Positions 48,600 to 59,493 of a DNA stretch of 64,000 nucleotides are shown piece after piece. The notes beneath the pieces are model-generated. The model saw nothing but the letters and a program-made list of their open reading frames with translations. It made no database searches and was not told the DNA's origin. Source of the DNA: Buddleja alternifolia (Eukaryota > Streptophyta > Magnoliopsida > Lamiales > Scrophulariaceae); assembly GCA_019426215.1 (NCBI GenBank), contig WHWC01000109.1:1-64000 (forward strand). Reading direction: 5' to 3'. The stretch's first letter is position 1. Each line of letters begins with the position of its first letter. The position numbers and the translations under genes are program-made.

Positions 48600-48639
48600 C
48601 CCTTCCCCCCCCCCCCCGGGAATCTGAGTAGTGGTACCA

Positions 48640-49554
48640 ACGCAAAGAGGTCCTAAGTTGTGTGAACTTCGGCACAGGAAGAGGTTTGGTGAAGATGTCA
48701 GCAACCGGATCAGACGTAGGGACATACTTCACCACAACATCGCCAATAGTAACCTTTTCTCGGACAAAATGATAATCGATCTCAATATGTTTCGTACGAG
48801 CATGGAAAACAGGATTGAGAACGACATATATGGCACTGATGTTATCACAGTATACCCGAACTGGCTGAGGAAGGAAGATGACAAGATCACGAAGGATAAA
48901 TCTGAGCCAGCAGGTCTCAGCAATGGCATAAGCAATAGAGCGATACTCAGACTTGGTGTTGGAGCGAGAGACAGTGGCCTATTTCTTGGCGGACCAGGAG
49001 ATGAGATTGTCACCAAGGTAAACTGCATACCCAGTAGTGGATCGACGACTGTTAGGACAACCAGCCCAATCAGAATCTGCGTAGATAGTAAGAGAATCCA
49101 AAGAAGAGCAGTGAATCATCAAACCAAAATCTAAAGATCCCTGAATATGGCAAAGGATTCTCTTAACCATCTGAAAATGTATATGATGCGGAGAGTGCAT
49201 AAACTAACTGACAAGAGTAACAGCATAGGCAATGTCGGGTCGGGTATGAGTGAGGTACTGAAGACCACCAACAATACTATGATAACGAGTTGGATCTGAG
49301 AAAAGATCACCCTTAAGAGCCGAGGGAGTAGACTTCGCAGATAGAGGATAATCAACTGGCTTCAAAATCATCATATCAAAACTGTCAAGAAGCTCTGTTG
49401 CATACTTGTTTTGCGAAAGGAACAGTCCCTTTGAGTCCTTAGTGGCATGAATCCCCAAAAAATAATGAAGGTCACCCAGATCCTTCATAGCAAACTCCTG
49501 AGATAAACGGGAGATAAGACTAGAACTAGAACGATGCACAAACATAGACATATT
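48640..49554 (-). pseudogene. pol: Ale-like copia RT C-terminus and RNase H
   Basis: Reads FAMKDLGDLHYFLGI, YLTHTRPDIAYAV, YADSDWAGCPNSRRSTTGYA, SWSAKK, a segment with YCDN and TKHIEIDYHFVREK, and DPVADIFTKPLP. Two in-frame TAG codons (near 49204-49206 and 48979-48981) fall where relatives usually have CAG (Gln), matching C-to-T decay of methylated DNA. The catalytic YVDD has been lost at the Copia-C junction. Confidence 0.85.
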
Positions 49555-51330
49555 TGTTAGGATTATGCGCTCAGATGCCATAGAGGATAGAATGTATAGG
49601 GCATATATCTTGTATTGAACTTAAAGTCTTCTTATATAAAAAGCATTATTGAGTTTTCACTTAATTCTTATCTGCATCTATAAGTTGTGTAAAACGTTTT
49701 GTCCATATTTTCAGTGCAATCCCTCTACTTCCTATGGGATAGGAAGATTGACACTAGAGAGATCGATCTTGATTACTAAAACAAGTTCACAAGTAATATG
49801 AAGTCATTTAATGGACAAATAAAGACTTCGAATACTTGTACAATCTTAGCTCCGACATGGGAGTGCCTATCTGGTATCATGGGATGATAGGAGATTAAGA
49901 TTGTAGACACGTCAGTGGAACTGATATGTTCGAACATGACTCGCATCGGTTCTGTCACATGGGTTTTCACTCTGTGACTGTCAATGATGGAACTGATTAT
50001 GCGTAATAGGTATATGTGAACCTTTGACCTGAAGTATCAGGCTAAAGATGCACTTGTGACGTCAAGTCTTTCACTAGAGTAGTTAGACCCAATTCACCCT
50101 TTGGTGGGATCAACCTCGAAATGCAGACTTGATGTGCAAGTGGTAATTTTAGCAGATATCTAATATGGGATTTGTTCTCTCATAAGTGAATGAGTATGTA
50201 CCCTATGTAATTATAGATAAATAGAGATCAAAGTCTTTGGCCAAAGCAGACGAGACGATTGTGCTTGGCACTAAATCGATCTCAATGATCTCGTATTTAT
50301 TATGATTTATACATATGGTCAAGTCCAGTGACTTTGACATAACCATGACTCTCACTTGATCGGGGAAAGTGAACAAAAGGTTTATACATATACGGTATTT
50401 ACGATTGGAAGGTTTCGGAATGATCCTATCATTCGTTTTCGTTTGGGTTACGAAGTGGGCCACGTGACTGGCTAGGTGTTACCCACTTCCTTTGGTTTCC
50501 TCTCATTGCCAAACGAAACGAACCTAAAGAGTCGCGCTAAAGGATTGACAAATAAAAATGAAGAAAAAAGAATTTCTATTATTTCTTCTGGGAGTTTTAA
50601 TTTATTGGATAAATTAAATAATTAATTATTCATTAGATGAAAAAATTAATTATAATGATAAGATTAATTATTAATTAATTTCCTTGTGAAATATATTAAT
50701 GAATTAATTTATCTAATTAATTTGGTTATTTAATTAATTAATTTATTTATTGGATATAATAAATTATTAATTGAAATAAGAAATTAATTAAACAAAACAA
50801 ATCCCGGGAAGGATTCCAATTGGACGCCTACTAGGCCTCAAAGTGGCGTCTTTGAGAGGCCACATATTAGGGCTCTTTTGTTTTGACTTGTTCAATAAGT
50901 CATGAGGTATATAAGGACTCTTTGACTTAGAACAAGTAAGAAGAGAATACACAACTCTCATAACTCTCAAAAAGAAAGAAAAATATTCCTCCCCTCCTCT
51001 ATACCTAGCCGTCGACCATAGAGAAAGAAGAAAGGGGATTTTTCGTTTGTTGATCCGTGCGTGATGATTTAGAGACGACGTATTTTTGTTGTTCGGATCA
51101 AGTTCAAGTTTGAAGAATCAAACCAAAGGATTGAAGATTTGGAAGCTTCAATTTTTCGAGTTTGGAGAAAAAGAAGTTTTTCTCCATCATCATATTCATA
51201 TTAACGAGTAAGTTTTATTCGTTATACGCTTTTAGATTCAATTATGCGAATTAGAGTATCAATTGGGTTTTCGTTTTAATTTTTGAAATCCCTTCCGTTG
51301 CGTTTATGCTTTTTCGAACGAAACCCAACA
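49555..51330 (+). repeat. 5' LTR of Copia-C
   Basis: Begins TGTTAGGATTATGCGC, ends GAAACCCAACA, 1776 bp, close to 6670-8387. Confidence 0.92.
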
Positions 51331-51331
51331 G

Positions 51332-51343
51332 TGGTATCAGAGC
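51332..51343 (+). other. tRNA-iMet primer binding site of Copia-C
   Basis: TGGTATCAGAGC, one base after the LTR. Confidence 0.92.
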
Positions 51344-52765
51344 CAATCTCTGATTTGCATATTTGATCTCGTTTGCGTGATTTGAGAATTGCATGTTATG
51401 TGTTTTTTAAGCATGTTTGTATGTTTTTCTTAAATCTGCGTTTTATGGTTTTTTGCCTATTTTTTTTTATTTTTAGTTATTATAAATCTGGGGATATATT
51501 GATGATATTGAAAATCGAAAAATACCGAGAAAAAATGGGGCTTTAAAGCCCCGAGAAAAACGAGCACAACTGCGTATTATTTTAATTAAAGGTAGATGCA
51601 CTTAATTCTTAATTTCGTACATCTAAGTCATCTAGTTGGACTAGAATGATTTTAATTGAAATAGTGAATATGTGAAATCATAAAGAATTTATAAATGACT
51701 TTTTAGTTGGACTAAAATTTTAATAATCAACATAAGTGATTTAATATTGCGAGCATGTATTAATTGATGCGAGCATGTCTTATGTGATTAAAACACTAAT
51801 CATGGACTTAGGATTATATGTTTTATCTTTAATTTTATGGGTTATCAAATTTGAAGCTATTTATTATATTTTTAGAAATAATGCATGAGTTGGTTTAGGA
51901 ATCGAGATAAAATAGTTCAAAGTTGATAAAGTCAAAAGGCCCATGAATGTTTAATAGGTTTAATCTATGCCTTTTGTGATGGCCCATTGGCTCGGGCCTT
52001 CTAGTAAAAGTCCATGATCAAGTGATGAATTTATTTAAATTCTATGTTTATTTATATTGAAAGACATGATTAATAGTAGTATTTTTATGCATGATCAATA
52101 TAGAATAAAGCGCTATATAAATTGAATAATGTGCAAAGTGAGACCAAAATCTTTTGACGAATTAAATCCTCCCAAATAAATTATATCGATTTAGAAAAGG
52201 ATGTTTGACATCCTCACCCTCCACTAAGCTTTCTAAAATTAGAATTACTATAAATGTGTAATGCTTCCCAGTTATGGGGGTTATACATTTAGAAATAATT
52301 TGAAATTTTATAAAGTGCATGCAAATGCCTTAATCGAAACATATTTCACCCAAGAAACCTGTTCGGTTGCAAGGTGAAATTCAAATGCTAGATTATAGGA
52401 GTTAGTGGGATAAACTCGGGTAGTTCACGAACCTAGAAATCGAATGGGTTGCGGTTTGGTGAATTATGGGGAAACGTATTGAAACATTTATTGGATAAAT
52501 TGATATTAGATATCACTTCAAATAATTAATGGGCCAGAAACAGGTTAGGTTGCAATCTATTTAATTAATTGAGGACCTCAATACCTGCTGTGGAATCGAT
52601 GGCTATGATTATTCCCGATTTTCACATGGGAGTGTGGGATTCGAAAAATGTAATGGGAGCCAAGATAAATTTTAAGTTCTTAATTTTTCTTGGTTAAGTC
52701 AAAACAAGTAATCTAATAAATCTGGTTTATTTCTGCAATCAATTTCTCGTTTATCTCTCTCAAAT
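51344..52765 (+). other. Leader of Copia-C
   Basis: Homologous to the A and D leaders, with the uninterrupted phrase GATGGCCCATTGGCTCGGG at 51979, the empty-site form of the solo-LTR insertion in Copia-D. Part of the GC-rich block is deleted near 51570. Confidence 0.8.
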
Positions 52766-53665
52766 ATGACAAACCTACTTTCAATTCTACTCGAAAAGAA
52801 TACTCTGACTGGACCCAATTATGTGGACTGACTTAGAAATTTGAGGTTTGTCCTCAACATGGAATCACTGGGATACGTCTTGGAGGCTGATATCCCGGTG
52901 GCTCCTCTTAGAACACGTGCCAACGAGGAAGAGGTCCGAGCCCATGAAAAATGGGTTAAGGACGACCTCCGGGCGAGAGGATACATGGTGGGATCTATGA
53001 CTAATGATCTTCAAAGGTCACATGATAAGATGCCCACTGCAAGAGCTATCCTAGCTCACCTGGTAGAGCTCTATGGAGAGCATAGTCGAATCGCACGATA
53101 TTAGATATCGAAAGAGCTCTTCGGAGCCAAGATGAAAGAAAGTGAGAAGGTTGGTGATCATGTCCTTAAAATGATTTCGAGGATCGAGAAATTGGAAACT
53201 CTCGAATTCACCATGAATGCCACCCTTCAAACTCACTTAATCTTGCAGTCTCTTCCTGATTCCTTCTCCCAATTTGTGGTTAACTTTAACTGCAATGAGA
53301 TAGAGTGCAATTTAGCTGGGCTAATGAACAAGTTGGTTATTACACAATCTCAAATGAAACCAAAGGGAAAGGAAACTGCCTTGTTCATCTCTTCTGGACC
53401 CAAAAAGTCTAAGAAGAAGAACAACAAGAAAAAGTTTGGCGAGCTTGGAGCTCAAGGGGCTACCAAGAAGGGTAAGGGAAAGGCTCCAGGGTTTTACAAG
53501 AGCAAAGGACCTAAGAAAATGGATAGATGTCTCGAGTGCGGTGAGCTTGGCCACTGGAAGAGAAACTGTCCCAAATTAGACAAAGGCGCACAAGGTATGG
53601 AACTATTAGTTTTTGAAACTAAATGTTCTATGATCGTATTTTCTACTTCGTGGATTCTGGACTAA
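52766..53665 (+). pseudogene. gag: Copia-C gag and protease start, three nonsense codons
   Basis: Starts MTNLLSILLEKNTLTGPNYV and keeps one frame for 300 codons except TGA at 52829, TAG at 53102 and TAA at 53663. Capsid, Lys-rich linker and complete zinc knuckle CLECGELGHWKRNC are present. The last stop lies in the protease motif, where DSG would be read as D-stop-G. Its stops fall at different sites from those of Copia-A, so the common ancestor was open at all of them. Confidence 0.88.
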
Positions 53666-54872
53666 GGGGCTAGTGCCCATGTTTGTTGTTTAGATGAGGA
53701 TCTACAGAGAAGTAGAAAGCTGGGCCGAGAAGAAGTAATGATCAAAGTAGGCAGCGGGGAAAGCGTCGCAGCTACTAGGATCAGATCTACTTCTCTTTAT
53801 TTGAATTCTGGAAATTTACTGTTTTTAGATAATGTTTTGGTTTTGCCTAAGGGGCTTAAGAACATTGTATCTATTCCTATCTTAGTTAAGATTGGATATA
53901 CATTCCGTTTTTCTAAATTAAATTGCGACATTTATTATGGAAATAAATTAGTTGGCAATGCATTTTTAGTTAATGGTTTGTATTATTTAAATGTCTGTAA
54001 TTCATCTGTTGTTAATGTTGTAACACGTAAACGTGGCAGGCAAGAAACTAACTTAAGACTCAAGTGGCATCTTAGACTAAGCCATGCCGGAGAGCACAAG
54101 ATCCACAAAATGGAAAAAGATGGACTTTTAAGCTCACTAGGGTCGGACCCTATTCCTACGTGTGAATCATGTCTCTTAGGCAAGATGGCTAGATCCCCCT
54201 TCATGGGGACTTTTGAAAGGGCTACGCAAGTACTTTCACTAACGACCATTCAAGATTTGGTCTAGTGTATCTGATGAAGCAAAAGTCTGAATCCTTTGAA
54301 AGATTCAAAGAGTTCAAGGCCTTAGTAGAAAATCAAACTGGTCAAAATGTAAAAACTCTACGATCGGATCGTGGAGGAGAATATATGAGTGCCGAGTTTG
54401 ATGAATTCCTAAGACAAAAAGGAATAATGTTAAAACTAACACCACCAGCAACTCCTCAACTGAATGGAGTAGCCAAGCGAAGGAATCAAACACTGTTGGA
54501 CATGCTTCGTTCCATGCTTAGTTACACTGATTTACCCATTTTGTTGTGGGGATACGCGCTTCTCACCGCTGCTCATGTTTTGAACAGATGTTCTTCCAAA
54601 TCCATTCTTAAAACCCCGCATGAGATGTGGAAGAATAGGAAACCGAGTCTTAATCATATTAAGATTTGGGGATGCCCCGCTTATCTAAAGAAGACTAAAG
54701 TGGAGAAATTGGAGGCAAGATCTCTAATGGGACGTTTCATTGGTTATCCTGAAGATTCCATGGGATTCTTCTTTTACCTGCATGATGATCAAAGAATCAT
54801 CGTGGCCCTACAAGCTCACTTCCTTGAGGATGAGTTCATCTTGGAAGGGGCAAAGGTAGGAAAATTGTTCTA
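53666..54872 (+). pseudogene. pol: Copia-C protease end and integrase, with a 73-bp deletion
   Basis: Continues in the gag frame: SAHVCC, KVGSGESVAATRI, then the integrase zinc site (HLRLSHAGEHKIHKM and CESCLLGK). Compared with Copia-D, about 73 bp are missing at about 54236, removing the first catalytic Asp region and shifting the frame. After the shift an open stretch covers LRSDRGGEYMSAEF, ATPQLNGVAKRRNQTLLDM, HEMWKNRKPSLNHIKIWG and GRFIGYPEDSMGFFFY. Integrase would be inactive. Confidence 0.88.
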
Positions 54873-55022
54873 GAAGAACAAAATAAAACTCCCTCAAATA
54901 CATATGTTCAAGAACCGAGGCCTGAACCCATAGTAGCACAACCACCACATAGATCTGGTAGAATACCGCATGAACCTGAGAGGTATGGGTATCTACTACA
55001 GGGGGAGCAAGAGCTTCACACT
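54873..55022 (+). pseudogene. Copia-C pol between integrase and RT, cut by CACTA
   Basis: The linker frame (PEPIVAQPPHRSGRIPHEPERYG style) is still readable and matches Copia-D at 43190-43300. It stops abruptly where CACTACTACAAAAATG begins. ACT at 55020-55022 is the likely 3-bp TSD, but the other copy is outside the window. Confidence 0.75.
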
Positions 55023-55500
55023 CACTACTACAAAAATGACCTTTGGCAGCGGTTTTTTTGGGCCTATGGCAGCGGTTTTAACCGCTGTCAAAGGTACCGC
55101 TGGTATAGGGGTGGACCTATGACAGCGGTTACAAAACCGCTGTAATAGGTCTACCTATGACAGCGGTTTCCTGAACACCGCTGCGAAAAAACCAAAAAAA
55201 TAAAAAAAAATTACGGACCTGTGGCAGCGGTTCTACAGAACCGCTGCCACAGGTGGACCTCTGGCAGCGGTTCTGGGAAAACCGCTGCCAAACGTCTCAC
55301 CTGTGGCAGCGGTTTTTGGGAGAACCGCTTCCACAGGTGAGACCTTTGGCAGCGGTTTTCCCAGAACCGCTGCCAGAGGTCTTACCTGTGGAAGCGGTTC
55401 TCCCAAAACCGCTTCCACAGGTGAGACCTTTGGCAGCGGTTCTGGGAAAACCGCTGCCAGAGGTGAGAACTGTAGCAGCGGTTCTGCAGAACCGCTGTTT
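55023..55500. repeat. Terminal repeat and subterminal palindromes of the CACTA element (transcript 3' side)
   Basis: About ten hairpins follow the CACTACTACAAAAA terminus. Most have the form CCTxTGGCAGCGGTT...AACCGCTGCCAxAGG. One at about 55115-55150 has a left arm CCTATGACAGCGGTT and a right arm AACCGCTGTAATAGG, which is the arm found in the non-autonomous elements. The GCGGTT/AACCGC core never varies in intact units. Confidence 0.88.
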
Positions 55501-55762
55501 TTTTTTCTGTTTTTTTTTTAATTATTTATTGCGCTGTCATGATAGTGCCTGTAATATGCAATGATCCAATCAACAAATTTCAACTAACAACAAAACATAT
55601 TCAACATAAGCAAACATCATCCCAAACTTCAATATTACCATCTTTAATCTCCAACAAAATATACAATTAACTAATTAAATTACTAATGACCTTACGAAAT
55701 ACAATAAATCAAATCTCAATTTATAGCAAGTCACAATGTACAAAAACTAAATTACCTAATTT

Positions 55763-58700
55763 CTAAGGAGCTGCTAAGAAAATGTAACGTGCAACTTCGC
55801 AGCGTACTTCATCAATTTGCTCATCAGTATAGAAGGATTGACAATCCTTAAAGTACTGCAAGATATATGTATATATATAGAGATTAATTGCAAAGTGAAA
55901 TAACATTTCAATTACCTACCAATTAAGGTTTAATAATTTCAAAAGTAATAGAATTAAGTATATATATATATATAAGGATTATGTATACCGCTGTTGGGAT
56001 TATAGATAGTCCGTGGCTAATAATCTCTTTCATGAATCTCATAACGAAATAGCCACAATCCACCTCGTTGGTCTGCCGGGGGCACTACAAAAGCAATCAA
56101 ACTTACATTGTATTAGAAGACGAACTTCTATACGAATATATAATCTCATGAACCTAGAAAACGCTAACCTTTATAGTAAACCATTTACAGTCCGAGTTTT
56201 TGGATTTGTTGGATTGGTTGTTGCAGTTTGCACGAAATATGTGCACAGCTCTATAAAAAATATAAAAAACAAGAAAATATGTTAAAAACAAGAAATTATG
56301 TGAAATAAATACAATTTAAAAAAATATTAAATATAATGGATACATTGATTGAATGAAAAACTTACTGATTGAATTTTAGCATCATATCATCTCGGTATTG
56401 CGGCTCACCATGCACAGAATCCAGATAGTAAACAATCTCTTTAAATGGATTAATTGCAAGCAACAACCAATGACCCCTACAAAACATTCAAAAGATAGTT
56501 GAAAATTTGTTTTGCGTAGCTAGTTTTACAAATTAAAATCGAGTCTTTAGTAGCTCACCCGGTGTTGTAAGGTGCAAAAAATAACTTATTTTGTTGTGTA
56601 CTCTGCATCATAGCACGTGCTATGTACTGCACTTGTTGAACTGACGGGTCTGTTTGAGCAGCTATGGAATGTGGGCTAAGGAACCCGAAACTTGTTTCTT
56701 TTCCTTCGGGGATCACGTAGTTAAACCACAAACACCTAAATTGAGCATAAAAAATGAATTTCGAGTGACGAAAATAATCGTAGTTTAGATGTAATAAAAT
56801 AATTAAAAAACTTACTTTATGTACGCTGTAATGATAGAGGCTCCTATTTCTTGTCTACACAGAAGGTGATAGATCTCCTCCCTCCCAATGAACTCTGGAA
56901 ATGAAACATTCATAATGGCTTCGTCCATATATATATTGATCTGGGCATCAATCTTCATCATCTTCGTGTACTTTCCCAGAAATACAAGGTCATTAGGGAG
57001 TCCATCTAGTTGAAGATCTGCACATATGTCTACTTCACCTGCAGGCTCGGCCACTTGAGATTTTCCTTTGACAGTTGACCGCTTCGACGTCCCTGACTTA
57101 CGGTTTGCAGATGATTTGGACTGTTTAAGCAAGAAAATAAAATATAAATGTTACACACCAAAATATATTTAGTAACCTCAAACAAATTGTTATAATTTAT
57201 TAATGACTAGCTATTAATTACATACCGGTGCAGCAGTGACAATGACAAGACTCGCTGGCCAAGCAACAAAGGTACCCAGCGCATGAGAAATGGAGAATAT
57301 TTCATCATTGAGAGGGACGGGCAGGAGTGTATTAGCCTCAACTGCAGTGTCAATGCGCACTTTCACATTGTTGGTGGCTAATTGACAGTTGTGAAGTGTT
57401 CTATCAGTCTCTGATCGATTGTATAGCTGTCCTTTAGCCACCACACGATATGATGGAGATGAAAGTGCTAATTGACATGGAGTGATACCCTACACACACA
57501 CGTATATATATATATACAACATTATATTAGAAAGTTTTGTATGATTTACAGAAAATAGAGAGTCGCAAGTTATATGATTAATAAACAAGTTCAAATATTT
57601 TACCTCAGGAAGCATCTTATAACCTGGTTCTGGGCTGCTATCTTTCAAAGAAATGACGTCATCTTCATGTGGCTGACGCGAGCTAGGGGCTTCCAAAACA
57701 TCAATTCGTTGTTGCATGGCAACCATAGTTTCGGAGAGGTTTTTCACTATGTTTCTCAAGTTTTCCATCTCCTTTTCTGAAGCAGGCTTTGGATCCTTAA
57801 AATAGTCTCTTTGTGAGACCCCAAAGCCAACACCCCTAACGCGACCCGGATGCTCTTTCCTTTTAATAGCTTTAGCCAATAGGTCATCTCGACTCGTGTA
57901 AGTTCCACTATGGCTAGTGCTCTCTTGTGAAATGCTCTCCTGTAATGATATATTTTTAAAAATTAAAAAAAATAGTGAACCTTGTGCTTTTAATAGTATT
58001 TCAATAAAACAATTAATAGAGCTAAAATTGCCAATAACTCACCATTTCATTCACCACTCTTCTAACATTTTCGTTATCAATTTGATTTGTCGGATCGGAA
58101 CGCGAAACCCTCCACACGAGTGCTCGTGTCACATCTGTACAATCGGATCCCGCATCCCTTCTTTTATTTATCTGTATTTTCATAAAAAAATATATGTATG
58201 CATTAACATAGAATTATTATTAAAAAAATTGTAAGGATTCACTGCTAAATGAACTACATACCTCCATTTGCTCCACAACAGCATCTCCAAAACTCCCTTT
58301 CCGGTAAGGATATTCAGGGTTCTTTGCTCTTTCCTGATTGTCAATGCTTATTTTCTGTTTATTACATTATCAAATTATTAGCTAAATATAAACGCAATAA
58401 CCAACAAATGAAACTGTAAATTAAAATGACTAGCTACCTGCCAAGGTTCACCTAAGCGAACCTCTAAAAATGCCGCCCAATCGGCTTGGGATATCTCATA
58501 TTGTGGAGGTGGGTTGACATTAACATTTCCATCATCATCTCGCACATACTTTCTGCTTATGTAGCTCCTGAAGTTACGTGCTAGCCTCCCAGCTTCTGCT
58601 AGTACGTACTTTTGTCGACTTTCGTCAATATCAAACGCCAACTACAAAAAACAAACAATAAAGTATATATAAAATTATAATTTAGAGAATATGATAATAT

Positions 58701-59029
58701 ATTAACACTTACAAATAAGATAATATCCAAATTACCTTCATCTCATCCCAAATGTTTTTTTTTGTTGCTGACGGGACTTTGCGCCAAGTACTAATGGCAA
58801 TCGACACCTTCTGCCGAACCTGCACGCCTATATACCCAACAAATATTGATTTGTTGGGGTTAATTGGCTGACCTCTGTCATTCCAGCCGACAGGTAGCCT
58901 TATGCCTTTACTTCTGGCATTGACAACTTTTTTCATAGCAGAGACACCTCTCCGTATGTCCTTCTCATGACCGCTATCTGATCCATATACATCATCGTCG
59001 GGAAAACTACCATCAGGATTTGAAGCCAT
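55763..59029 (-). CDS. CACTA second protein: En/Spm transposase-type region with C-terminal Ulp1/C48 protease, 12 exons
   Basis: I infer exons 59029-58736, 58641-58438, 58354-58262, 58171-58043, 57939-57604, 57489-57226, 57120-56816, 56735-56559, 56476-56366, 56250-56169, 56084-55989 and 55855-55763, all with GT-AG introns. They total 2184 nt, 727 codons plus TAG, with no internal stop. Exons 1-4 (MASNPDGSFPDDDVYGS..., RKVPSATKKNIWDEMK, DWAAFLEVRLGEPW, NPEYPYRKGSFGDAVVEQ) resemble the plant transposase Ptta/En/Spm family. Exon 5 has a coiled coil (NLRNIVKNLSETMVAMQQRI). Exon 6 (ITPCQLALSSPSYRVVAKGQ) resembles DUF8039. Exons 8-12 form a Ulp1-type protease: His in GHWLLLAINP, Asp in YYLDSVHGE, Cys in VDCGYFVMRFMKEI. 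It probably binds element ends, by analogy with TNPA. The protease substrate is unknown. Confidence 0.85.
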
Positions 59030-59033
59030 CGAC

Positions 59034-59490
59034 CTACAAAAGACAAATAATACAGAAGTTAGATTCATATAAATTTGGCAGATTCATTTGGCAATAATAA
59101 ATTTCAAATAGACGTAATAAATACAGAAGTTATCTTCATATAAATTTGGCAGATTCATTTGGCAATAATAAATTTCAAATAGACGTAATAAATACAGAAG
59201 TTATCTTCATATAAATTTGGCAGATTCATTTGGCAATAATAAATTTCAAATAGAAGTAATAAATCACAAAATAAACAAAATTATCCTAAACCACAAAATA
59301 AACAAAATTTAATCCTCAATTAAACATAATTAACCCCCAGCTAAACCAAATTAACCTTAAAATCAATCAACCCCTATTTCCCTTAAATTTTCCACAAAAA
59401 TTGGCAAATCTCAAGAATATAAATTTTCTAGCAACTAAGTATAAATATTGAAAGAAGTCTATCATACAATTATGAAATAAATTCTAATAC
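59034..59490 (-). other. Inferred intron between the two CACTA genes
   Basis: The transposase stop TGA (59496-59494) is followed at once by AAG|GTATTAG. The second gene's ATG is preceded by TTTTGTAG|GTCG. Joining these gives a transcript holding both reading frames four bases plus AAG apart. The intron holds the 71-bp tandem repeat. Confidence 0.55.
59051..59263. repeat. 71-bp tandem repeat, three copies
   Basis: Units start at 59051, 59122 and 59193 with TACAGAAGTTA and include TTCATATAAATTTGGCAGATT. Differences are only a base or two at the unit starts and the end of the last copy. Confidence 0.9.
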
Positions 59491-59493
59491 CTT

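Larger units (their letters stand above)
48440..49554 (-). mobile_element. 3' end of an Ale-like copia element
   Basis: On the minus strand: part of reverse transcriptase, RNase H, a polypurine tract of C14-type on the plus strand (48604-48617) and a short LTR (48440-48599). Short LTRs and this RNase H style fit the Ale lineage. The rest was displaced rightward by Copia-C, which inserted at 49555, and lies beyond the window. Confidence 0.8.
49555..55022 (+). mobile_element. Copia-C: Ty1/copia element, interrupted by a CACTA element
   Basis: LTR (49555-51330), primer site, leader and gag-pol up to the end of integrase. A CACTA element splits it at 55023. Its RT, RNase H and 3' LTR should lie beyond 64000. 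Same family as Copia-A and Copia-D. It inserted into the Ale-like RT (left flank ATATT). Confidence 0.88.

Noticed and set aside
48604..48617. C14 run as an assembly artefact
   Set aside because: It lies exactly where the polypurine tract of the minus-strand Ale-like element should be, next to the LTR, so it is probably real, though its length may be inexact.
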